A stretch of DNA of 64,000 nt from Chitinophaga flava (GTDB lineage Bacteria; Bacteroidota; Bacteroidia; Chitinophagales; Chitinophagaceae), in assembly GCF_003308995.1 (NCBI RefSeq), contig NZ_QFFJ01000001.1:3658001-3722000 (forward strand), given 5' to 3'. The notes under the pieces are model-generated. The model saw nothing but the letters and a program-made list of their open reading frames with translations, made no database searches and was not told the origin of the DNA. A program made the translations under genes and the position numbers. Below are positions 50,289-57,845 of the stretch, one piece after another (within the stretch, counting starts at the first letter, position 1; every line of letters starts with the position of its first letter).

Positions 50289-51419
50289 ATGAAAATATTA
50301 ATTTCTGACGTTGAGTTAAGAAAGTCGTTTGACATCGCAAATATTGTCGGCAGAAATTATCCGCCTGCGGATATCCTCTACGCCAGTAGTGAAGATAGTA
50401 GGGTGTTGAAGGTGATTTATGCCAATCTCTATTTGCTGCGGACTGCTGACTATATGAATTTTGAAAGGGACCTGAAGGAAATAATCAGTCTGCTAAGTAA
50501 TGGAGAAGATATAGTATACCTGCCGGTTGAGGAAAGAACAACGCTTTTGTTTTATGAGTTTTTGGAAAAAAATCCGGCCGTTGCCCCCCGTTTTTTGTTT
50601 GCTCTTCCTCAGCTGACTGCTTTTAATATAAGCAGAGATAAATATCTTTTGAATGTTTTTTGTACTGAGAACGGAATAAAAGCACCAGAGATTATTTCTT
50701 TTGACAGGCTGGATACCTGGAAGACTGAATTCAAACCATTGGTCTATAAACCTAAAAAAGGAAGTGGAAGTGCAGGCGTCAGGTTTATACTGCAGCCAGA
50801 GGATTTGCAAACACTGGAACCTCATCCCGACTATTTTTTTCAGCAGTTTGTAGGAGATGGAAAGGAAGTGTGCGGGGGATTTTATCTGATGAGCAATGGT
50901 GAGTTGAAAGGGTTTTACAGTCATAAAAGGATTAGAACTTATCCGGAACAGGGAGGGGTATCGGTTTATTCCAAGTCTGTTCAAAATGACGATATTAAGG
51001 AAATTGGTGAGAGGTTACTAAAAAAGCTGCAATGGTCGGGTTGGGCAATGATCGAGTTCCTGTACGATGAAGAGCTGAAGGATTACTATATAATTGAAAT
51101 AAACCCTCGCGCCTGGGGTTCCATCTTGCTTTCGGAGTTCAATAATGCAAGGTTTATCAATAAGTATATAGAGCTATCGCTTGGAAAACCTGTACAGACA
51201 AGCGAAGTGAATTTTGATACCTACATCCGGTGGTTTTTCCCCTGGGATCTCATCTCTTATGCTAAAAAGCGAGGAAGGATCCCTGGTTTCTGGAAATGGA
51301 ATAAAAGAAAAACCTGTTATATAGGATTTACCTATGCAACTTTTTTCAGCAGTTTTCTTTTTATTTTCTATTCCGTTTTTAGTGTTAAACATATAAAAAA
51401 GGTCTTGGGGGTTAAATAA
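50289..51419 (+). CDS. ATP-grasp enzyme in the polysaccharide locus
   Basis: A 376-residue ATP-grasp family ligase. The ATP-binding lysine segment LVYKPKKGSGSAGVRFI (about 152-168), FFQQFVGDGKEVCGGFYL (about 186-203) and the metal-binding IEFLYDE and IEINPRAWGS (about 252-286) are characteristic. Such enzymes couple a carboxylate to an amine or hydroxyl. In this operon it could amidate a uronic acid or attach an amino acid to the glycan. A hydrophobic stretch near the C-terminus (about 345-365) may bind the membrane. It starts five bases after the GT2 gene. Confidence 0.82.
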   Translation: MKILISDVELRKSFDIANIVGRNYPPADILYASSEDSRVLKVIYANLYLLRTADYMNFERDLKEIISLLSNGEDIVYLPVEERTTLLFYEFLEKNPAVAPRFLFALPQLTAFNISRDKYLLNVFCTENGIKAPEIISFDRLDTWKTEFKPLVYKPKKGSGSAGVRFILQPEDLQTLEPHPDYFFQQFVGDGKEVCGGFYLMSNGELKGFYSHKRIRTYPEQGGVSVYSKSVQNDDIKEIGERLLKKLQWSGWAMIEFLYDEELKDYYIIEINPRAWGSILLSEFNNARFINKYIELSLGKPVQTSEVNFDTYIRWFFPWDLISYAKKRGRIPGFWKWNKRKTCYIGFTYATFFSSFLFIFYSVFSVKHIKKVLGVK

Positions 51420-51421
51420 GC

Positions 51422-52012
51422 ATGAATACGGCATTTGATTTTGATGGTACGTTGACTGATAAGGATACACTATTGGGGTTTTTCCTGGCAGGAACAGTAA
51501 AACATAGAAATGTAAAATTATTATTATATTTTGTGTGTGCCTGCTTGACAAAAACCAGATTCTTGTCTAATACAAGGCTTAAAGAGGTGGGGGTCTATCT
51601 TTTTTTAAAAGGGAAAAGTAAAGCAGAGATAGAACAACAGTCAAAGTTGTATGCTAAATCCATAAAACTTAATCAGGTGTTTTTTAATGACTATTGTTCT
51701 ACAGAGAATGCAAAAGTTGTTATTTCTGCATCATTTTACGAATATCTTAAATATATCTTTGACCCTGAAAAAGTAATCGCTTCCTCTTTACGTTATTCCG
51801 GAAAAGGAGAGGTAGAAGGGGTGGCCTTCAATTGTTATCATGAAGCGAAGCGAACTGCGATGTACCAACGCGGGATTAACCATATCGATCTCTTTTATAC
51901 GGATAACCTGCAGGCTGATGGTCCCATCGTTCGGATGTCTGGTTCTGTAATGCTGGTAAAGAAAGGAGGCATTACTTCAAAAATTCAAGTGAATGAAAAT
52001 ACTTACTTTTGA
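51422..52012 (+). CDS. HAD-superfamily phosphatase (HAD-IB type)
   Basis: A 196-residue HAD phosphatase with an intact motif I FDFDGTLTDKDT (Asp6 nucleophile, Asp8 acid/base), motif II VISASFYEY (about 100-108) and motif IV YTDNLQADGPI (about 159-169). The insertion LLLYFVCACLTKTRF between motifs is hydrophobic and could contact membrane lipid. It differs from the other HAD protein in this operon by its complete catalytic pair. It starts two bases after the ATP-grasp gene and overlaps the deacetylase by 20 bases. Confidence 0.82.
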   Translation: MNTAFDFDGTLTDKDTLLGFFLAGTVKHRNVKLLLYFVCACLTKTRFLSNTRLKEVGVYLFLKGKSKAEIEQQSKLYAKSIKLNQVFFNDYCSTENAKVVISASFYEYLKYIFDPEKVIASSLRYSGKGEVEGVAFNCYHEAKRTAMYQRGINHIDLFYTDNLQADGPIVRMSGSVMLVKKGGITSKIQVNENTYF

Positions 52013-52847
52013 TATAGAAGAATGGTTTCATATTCTGGACAATGACTCCACGAAATCAGAAGCGGATTGGTCGAATTACGAGTCGAGGATTCACCGTAAT
52101 ATGGATAAAATTATGGGGCTGCTCTCAGAGGCGGACCGACCTGCGACATTTTTCTGTCTGGGATGGATTGCCCGTAAGTATCCGGATGTGATAAAAAGAA
52201 TTGATGATTCAGGTTACGAAATTGGTACGCATTCGGATCTGCATCAACTGGTATATGAGCAGTCAGCTAAAGAATATGAAGAAGACCTTAAACGATCTGT
52301 TTACTCTCTTGAAGATATCACAGGAAAGAAAGTAACAACTTACCGGGCTCCTGGTTTTTCTGTTAAGAAAAGTCATCCATGGGTGTTTGAAATCCTGGCC
52401 AAGTACGGTATTAAAACAGATGCCTCTATTTTCCCTGCAGCCAGAGCTCATGGGGGATTCCCCGATTTTGGGATTTCCCGTCCCTGCAAGGTTGACATTA
52501 ATGGCATAGAATTGAAAGAGTTTCCCATAAACCTGCGGATGATAGGAAACAGATACCCTTTTATATTCTCCGGAGGAGGCTATTTCAGGTTACTACCAAT
52601 GGGGATGCTGAAAAGATATTTCAGAGAAACCGATTATGTAATGACCTATTTTCATCCAAGGGATTTTGATAGTGAACAACCAGTCATCAAGGAGTTGAGC
52701 CTGGTAAGGAAATTTAAATCCTATTATGGATTAAAAAATGCTTTAGATAAGCTGGCAGTACTTTTAAAAGAACATGATTTTACAGATATCAGAACTGCCG
52801 AAAAGAATATTAATTGGAATAATGTAGAAATAAAAAAAATCATATAA
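51993..52847 (+). CDS. Polysaccharide deacetylase, NodB-type
   Basis: A 284-residue carbohydrate esterase family 4 enzyme. TFDIEEWFH (about 5-13) carries the catalytic Asp, GTHSDLHQ (about 76-83) the HxxxH metal motif, and TYRAPGFS (about 112-119) the conserved arginine-proline loop. The absence of a signal peptide suggests it acts in the cytoplasm, probably on lipid-linked intermediates, as proposed for similar proteins in exosortase-linked loci. Deacetylation would leave a free amine on an N-acetyl sugar. Its start lies within the HAD gene, and its stop overlaps the gmd start by one base. Confidence 0.88.
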   Translation: MKILTFDIEEWFHILDNDSTKSEADWSNYESRIHRNMDKIMGLLSEADRPATFFCLGWIARKYPDVIKRIDDSGYEIGTHSDLHQLVYEQSAKEYEEDLKRSVYSLEDITGKKVTTYRAPGFSVKKSHPWVFEILAKYGIKTDASIFPAARAHGGFPDFGISRPCKVDINGIELKEFPINLRMIGNRYPFIFSGGGYFRLLPMGMLKRYFRETDYVMTYFHPRDFDSEQPVIKELSLVRKFKSYYGLKNALDKLAVLLKEHDFTDIRTAEKNINWNNVEIKKII

Positions 52848-53959
52848 TGAAAACTTGTCTTATCACAGGAATAACTGGTCAGGATGGTGCATATTTAACA
52901 GAGTTTCTTCTGAAAAAGGGATACGAAGTTCATGGAATTAAACGTAGATCATCACTTTTTAATACAGATAGAATCGATCATCTTTACCAGGATCCTCATG
53001 AAGATCACGTGCGGTTTAAATTGCACTATGGTGACTTGACTGATAGCACGAATCTGATCCGGATAATACAGGAAGTTCAACCAGACGAAATTTATAACCT
53101 TGGCGCAATGAGCCACGTACAGGTAAGTTTTGAGGCTCCGGAATATACTGCTGATGCTGATGGTATCGGTACATTACGTATCCTTGAAGCTGTGCGTTTA
53201 CTCGGACTGACTCAGAAAACCAAAATATACCAGGCTTCCACTTCAGAATTATATGGTCTGGTACAGGAAGTGCCACAGTCAGAGAGGACACCGTTTTATC
53301 CGCGTTCCCCATATGCCGTGGCTAAAATGTATGCTTACTGGATTACTGTTAACTATCGGGAGGCTTATAATATGTTTGCATGTAATGGTATCCTGTTTAA
53401 TCACGAGAGTCCATTGCGTGGTGAAACCTTTGTAACCAGAAAGATTACCCGGGCGGTTGCGAAACTTGCTCTTGGTATGCAGGATAAATTGTATATGGGT
53501 AACCTGGATGCAAAGCGGGATTGGGGACATGCAAAGGATTATGTAGAAGCGATGTGGTTGATCCTGCAACAAGAGAAACCGGAGGATTTTGTAATCGCTA
53601 CCGGAATAACCACTACCGTAAGGGAGTTTATTCGTATGGCTTTTTCAGAGGTAGGTGTGGAAGTGGAGTTTAAAGGAGAAGGTATTGATGAAAAAGGATA
53701 TGTTAAGGCAATAAATAATCCCGACTGCCCATTACAACCAGGTCAGGAGGTCGTTGCTATAGATCCGCGTTACTTCCGCCCTACTGAGGTTGAGTTACTG
53801 ATTGGTGATCCTACAAAATCTAAAACCAAACTGGGTTGGAAACCCAAATATGATCTGCCTGCACTGGTTCAGGAAATGGTTGCTGCGGATCTTGAGCTTT
53901 TCAGACGCGAAAAACTGCTTAAAGATGCAGGTTATAAAGTATTAAACCAATTTGAATAA
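52847..53959 (+). CDS. gmd: GDP-mannose 4,6-dehydratase
   Basis: A 370-residue enzyme that converts GDP-mannose to GDP-4-keto-6-deoxymannose. The NADP motif GITGQDGAYL (8-17), the RRSSLFNTDRIDHLY segment (about 33-47), the active-site STSELYG (about 128-134), YAVAK (about 152-156) and the NHESPLRGETFVTRKI block are all canonical. The length is standard. It overlaps the deacetylase stop by one base and precedes fcl by two bases, so the GDP-fucose pathway genes gmd, fcl and manC form the end of the operon. Confidence 0.97.
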   Translation: MKTCLITGITGQDGAYLTEFLLKKGYEVHGIKRRSSLFNTDRIDHLYQDPHEDHVRFKLHYGDLTDSTNLIRIIQEVQPDEIYNLGAMSHVQVSFEAPEYTADADGIGTLRILEAVRLLGLTQKTKIYQASTSELYGLVQEVPQSERTPFYPRSPYAVAKMYAYWITVNYREAYNMFACNGILFNHESPLRGETFVTRKITRAVAKLALGMQDKLYMGNLDAKRDWGHAKDYVEAMWLILQQEKPEDFVIATGITTTVREFIRMAFSEVGVEVEFKGEGIDEKGYVKAINNPDCPLQPGQEVVAIDPRYFRPTEVELLIGDPTKSKTKLGWKPKYDLPALVQEMVAADLELFRREKLLKDAGYKVLNQFE

Positions 53960-53961
53960 AC

Positions 53962-54903
53962 ATGGAACGTCAGGATAAAATATACGTTGCTGGCCATCGT
54001 GGAATGGTCGGATCTGCAATCGTCAGACGTTTACAAAAAGACGGGTTTAGTAACATTATTACCCGGACTTCTCAAGAGCTGGACCTGAGGGATCAACTGG
54101 CTGTGGCCCGTTTTTTTCAGGAAGAAAAGCCGGATTATGTTTTTCTGGCTGCAGCTAAGGTGGGAGGGATTTTGGCAAATAATACGTATAGAGGACAGTT
54201 TATCTATGAGAACCTGATGATTCAGAATAATGTGATTCATCAGGCTCACTTGCATGAGGTTAAAAAACTGATGTTCCTGGGCTCTTCCTGCATATATCCT
54301 AAAATGGCTCCGCAGCCAATGAAGGAAGAATACTTGCTGACAGGCCCGCTGGAACCAACCAATGAGCCATATGCAATAGCCAAGATTGCAGGCATTGAAA
54401 TGTGCGATGCTTACCGGGCTCAATACGGGAGCAATTTTGTATCAGTAATGCCGACCAACCTTTACGGGCCTAATGATAATTATGATCTCAATAACTCGCA
54501 TGTATTGCCGGCAATGCTTCGCAAAATGCACGAAGCGAAGGTAAATAACCAGCCCGAAGTGGTTTTATGGGGAACAGGCACGCCCAGACGTGAATTCCTT
54601 CATGCAGATGATATGGCAGATGCATGCTTTTATCTGATGCAGCATTACCAGGAGCCAGGATTGGTGAACATCGGAATCGGTGAAGATATTAGCATAAAAG
54701 AGTTAGCCGAGCTGATTCAGAAGATCGTAGGTTATGAAGGGCAGCTGGTATTTGATCCCGGCAAACCGGATGGTACCCCCCGCAAACTTATGGATGTGAC
54801 TAAATTACACAGCTACGGATGGCGGGCCCGGATTGCTTTGGAAGACGGCATCCGGAATGTATACGAAGACGTGAAAAAGACCCAATGGGGCAGCATCATA
54901 TGA
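53962..54903 (+). CDS. fcl: GDP-L-fucose synthase
   Basis: A 313-residue epimerase/reductase that converts GDP-4-keto-6-deoxymannose to GDP-L-fucose. The nucleotide-binding motif GHRGMVGSAI (about 9-18), the catalytic serine region GSSCIYPKMAPQP (about 106-118) and YAIAK (YxxxK, about 136-140) are complete. It also has the KVGGILANNTYRG and RREFLHADDMADA motifs. Length is near the family norm. It lies two bases after gmd, and its stop overlaps the manC start by four bases. Confidence 0.97.
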   Translation: MERQDKIYVAGHRGMVGSAIVRRLQKDGFSNIITRTSQELDLRDQLAVARFFQEEKPDYVFLAAAKVGGILANNTYRGQFIYENLMIQNNVIHQAHLHEVKKLMFLGSSCIYPKMAPQPMKEEYLLTGPLEPTNEPYAIAKIAGIEMCDAYRAQYGSNFVSVMPTNLYGPNDNYDLNNSHVLPAMLRKMHEAKVNNQPEVVLWGTGTPRREFLHADDMADACFYLMQHYQEPGLVNIGIGEDISIKELAELIQKIVGYEGQLVFDPGKPDGTPRKLMDVTKLHSYGWRARIALEDGIRNVYEDVKKTQWGSII

Positions 54904-55976
54904 AAACCAGTAATCATGTTTTTATTATGGCGGGTGGCGTTGGTAGCCGCTTTTGGCCTAAGAGTCGAAACGATTATCCCAAACAGTTTATCGATATTTT
55001 GGGAACAGGGAAATCATTATTGCAACTAACCTACGACAGGTTTTTGAAATTATGCCCTGAGGAGAATATCCATGTCGTTACCAACAAGCAGTACAAGTCT
55101 CTGGTACAGGAACAACTGCCCGGCGTAGCTGAGAGCAATATTTTGTGTGAACCTTCACGAAACAATACGGCCCCCTGTATTGCTTATGCTGCCTTTAAAC
55201 TGGCGGCGAAAGATCCTCACGCTAATATGGTGGTGGCCCCTTCAGACCATTTTATTCTCTATGAAGACATATTTATTGAGAAGGTTAAATTGGGATTGGA
55301 CCTGGCAGCTACAGACCCTGTATTGCTAACACTCGGTATTACCCCTACTAGACCAGATACTGGTTATGGCTACATCAACTTTGAAAAAAGTGGGGAGAAT
55401 GGTGTTCATAAGGTAAAGCAGTTTACAGAAAAACCTCCGTTGGAAAAAGCAAAGGAATTTCTTGCCAGTGGAAGCTATGTATGGAACGGCGGTATTTTTA
55501 TCTGGAATGTAAAAGCTGCCCTGCAAGCTTTCCATGAACATGCTCCTGAGATTTATTCCCTCTTCAGCAAAGGGGATGGTCTCTACAATACCGCAGAAGA
55601 ACAACATTTTATAGATGCTGAATATCCAGCCTCTCCCAGTATTTCAATAGATTACGCTATCATGGAAAAGGCTGATAACGTTTACACTATTCCTGCTGAT
55701 TTCGGATGGAGTGACCTGGGTACCTGGGGCTCATTATATGAGGTTGCCGATAAACAGAACGGTGATAATGTCTTCTCCGGAAACCATCAGCTTGAGAATA
55801 CCGAGAACAGTATCATCCATCTTCCACCGGGAAAGCTGGCGGTTATTAAAGGGCTGAAGGATTATATTGTGGTAGATGATAACAATGTTCTGCTCATATA
55901 TCCCAAACAAGATGAGCAGGAAATCAAACAAATCACTGAAAGACTAAAATCACAAAATCAAACACATTATTTATAG
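54900..55976 (+). CDS. manC: Mannose-1-phosphate guanylyltransferase
   Basis: A 358-residue nucleotidyltransferase that makes GDP-mannose from mannose-1-phosphate and GTP, feeding Gmd. The N-terminal signature MAGGVGSRFWPKSRNDYPKQF covers the nucleotide loop, and EPSRNNTAPCIAY, VAPSDHFI, FTEKP and WNGGIFIW follow in order. The C-terminal beta-helix part lacks the phosphomannose isomerase domain found in bifunctional enzymes. It starts at the ATG overlapping the fcl stop; the frame is open back into fcl but in a non-coding reading. A terminator follows the stop. Confidence 0.95.
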   Translation: MKTSNHVFIMAGGVGSRFWPKSRNDYPKQFIDILGTGKSLLQLTYDRFLKLCPEENIHVVTNKQYKSLVQEQLPGVAESNILCEPSRNNTAPCIAYAAFKLAAKDPHANMVVAPSDHFILYEDIFIEKVKLGLDLAATDPVLLTLGITPTRPDTGYGYINFEKSGENGVHKVKQFTEKPPLEKAKEFLASGSYVWNGGIFIWNVKAALQAFHEHAPEIYSLFSKGDGLYNTAEEQHFIDAEYPASPSISIDYAIMEKADNVYTIPADFGWSDLGTWGSLYEVADKQNGDNVFSGNHQLENTENSIIHLPPGKLAVIKGLKDYIVVDDNNVLLIYPKQDEQEIKQITERLKSQNQTHYL

Positions 55977-55984
55977 CTTTATCT

Positions 55985-56026
55985 GCGTTACCCTAATGGA
56001 TCCTCGCCGGAAGGGTAACGCTTTGT
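55985..56026 (+). terminator. Terminator at the end of the exopolysaccharide operon
   Basis: Perfect 10-base arms GCGTTACCCT and AGGGTAACGC (55985-55994, 56012-56021) enclose a 17-base loop and are followed by TTTGTT. Confidence 0.75.
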
Positions 56027-56070
56027 TACTCCTATATCCCTTTACTGTCAACACGATTTACCGAAAATAT

Positions 56071-56078
56071 TATCTTTG
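56071..56078 (+). promoter_or_regulatory. -7 promoter element for the Wzi/RemB-like gene
   Basis: TATCTTTG at 56071-56078 is a perfect -7 box. The region about 21 bases upstream (TGTC near 56047) is only a partial -33 match. Confidence 0.55.
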
Positions 56079-56184
56079 CGGCTTATTAGCCCTGTATGAT
56101 TTTTTACAGGTTATTAATACCCGAAAAATATTGTGAACCTGGTTCTGTGCACTGGATGGAATTTAAAGAATCAAAAAGAAATTA

Positions 56185-57771
56185 ATGAAGCATCTCGTTT
56201 GGACGGTAGCAATCATCTTGCTTACCAGTGCAGTAAATGCACAGGAGAAATTACCGGTAATTGTACCCTATAACTATTTGGATATACGGGAATTATATCT
56301 GGATACCAGTAATCACCACACCGCTTTAAAACCCATTCTCCATGTAGATACAAGTGCAATGTATACCCGACCGGACACAACCCGGCGCAGTTTGTTCCAT
56401 CGCAAACTATTCAATGAGCACCTCCTGGAGTTTAGAACAAAGGACTATAATGTGTTTATTGACTTTCTGCCAGACTTCCAGATAGGTAAAACGCAGGATG
56501 GTAGCAGAACTACCTGGCTCAACACAAGGGGGGCCATTATTCAGGCTAACATCGGAGAGAAGTTCTATTTCGAATCTTCCTTTTTCGAAAATCAAGGCAA
56601 ATTCCCTGGATATCTGGATGACTTTATCCGTAAACAACAAATTGTCCCCGGACAAGGAGGAATCAAAGATTACAGTAACGGTAAAGCTTTTGATTTCAAC
56701 TATGCTACTGCGTTACTGTCTTATACACCCAGTAAATACCTGAACGTGACCGCGGGGTATGGACAGAATTTTATTGGTGATGGCTACCGGTCACTGATCC
56801 TCTCAGATATCCAGTTCAGTTATCCATACCTGAAACTCACAGGTACACTGGGTAATGTACAATATACGGCTATGTGGGCTCAGTTTATGGATAAACATAG
56901 CAAAAGCTTTGCTTCAGCATATAATGATCTGGGCTATTATAAAAAATGGGGCGTTTTTCATTTTCTCGACTGGAACGTCAGTAAAAGATTGACCATTGGC
57001 CTTTTCGACGCGGTAATATGGCCCGATGCCGACTCATCTGGCCGTAAAAGAGGCTTTGACTGGAGTTATATGAATCCTATCATCTTCCTCCGCTCCGCTG
57101 AATTCTCTGAAGGCTCCTCCGATAACGCACTGGTTGGAATGAATGCAAAGTTTAAACTCTTTCCCAAAACAACTATCTATGGACAGCTGGTACTGGATGA
57201 GTTTAAACTCAAGGAAGTATTTGGTGGTAAGGGCTGGTGGGCCAATAAACAGTCGGCACAACTAGGCTTTCGCACATTTGATGCTTTTAAAATCAGTAAA
57301 CTCGATCTGCAGGGAGAGTTGAACGCCGTAAGGCCATACACCTATTCCTACAAAAGCACGCTTATCAACTATGAGCACTATAATCAGTCTCTGGCACATC
57401 CGCTGGGAGCTAATTTCTGGGAAGTGCTGGGAATCGCTTCCTACCGGCTAAAACGCTGGTATGCAAGGGGAGAACTGATGTATTCCCGCTATGGTGATGA
57501 TCCGGATCAAAAAACCAACTATGGACATGATATCTCCAAACCATATGATGACCACCCTTCTGAGTATGGTAACTGGATAGGACAAGGGTTGAAAACCAAC
57601 TTGTTGTATGCGCAGGGAACTATTGCCTATGTGCTTAACCCTAAGTATAATCTTCGTATAGAAGCCTCTCTCGCAGCTCGTCGCGTGAAAAATGATATTG
57701 AATCAAGGAATGACCTGATTTTTAACTTCGGTTTACGTAGCAGCTTCAGACAATTTTATTACGATTTCTAA
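56185..57771 (+). CDS. Outer-membrane barrel protein, Wzi/RemB-like
   Basis: A 528-residue exported protein with a signal peptide (residues 1-20, ending VNAQ) and a sequence of alternating polar and aromatic residues typical of a large beta barrel. It resembles the capsule-assembly Wzi group and the RemB-type proteins that Flavobacterium annotators link to gliding motility; the sequence alone does not separate these. The segment FYFESSFFENQGKFP and the late RNDLIFNFGLRSSFRQFYYDF are barrel strands, with a C-terminal Phe as usual for Bam substrates. It sits just after the EPS operon under its own promoter, fitting a role in anchoring the polymer. Confidence 0.75.
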   Translation: MKHLVWTVAIILLTSAVNAQEKLPVIVPYNYLDIRELYLDTSNHHTALKPILHVDTSAMYTRPDTTRRSLFHRKLFNEHLLEFRTKDYNVFIDFLPDFQIGKTQDGSRTTWLNTRGAIIQANIGEKFYFESSFFENQGKFPGYLDDFIRKQQIVPGQGGIKDYSNGKAFDFNYATALLSYTPSKYLNVTAGYGQNFIGDGYRSLILSDIQFSYPYLKLTGTLGNVQYTAMWAQFMDKHSKSFASAYNDLGYYKKWGVFHFLDWNVSKRLTIGLFDAVIWPDADSSGRKRGFDWSYMNPIIFLRSAEFSEGSSDNALVGMNAKFKLFPKTTIYGQLVLDEFKLKEVFGGKGWWANKQSAQLGFRTFDAFKISKLDLQGELNAVRPYTYSYKSTLINYEHYNQSLAHPLGANFWEVLGIASYRLKRWYARGELMYSRYGDDPDQKTNYGHDISKPYDDHPSEYGNWIGQGLKTNLLYAQGTIAYVLNPKYNLRIEASLAARRVKNDIESRNDLIFNFGLRSSFRQFYYDF

Positions 57772-57791
57772 TAAGTAAGAAAAGAAGCTAC

Positions 57792-57845
57792 TAATGCCAG
57801 GTATAATCAGCAAACGCCCGATTATACCTGGCATTAGCCTTTTTA
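57792..57845. terminator. Perfect 18-base bidirectional terminator
   Basis: Arms 57792-57809 and 57821-57838 are perfectly complementary with an 11-base loop. TTTTT follows on the plus strand and T-rich sequence on the minus, so it can serve the convergent Wzi/RemB-like and DUF4091 genes. Confidence 0.9.

Noticed and set aside
55996..56091. Short ORF between manC and the barrel gene
   Set aside because: It overlaps both the operon terminator and the -7 promoter element, so coding use is unlikely.
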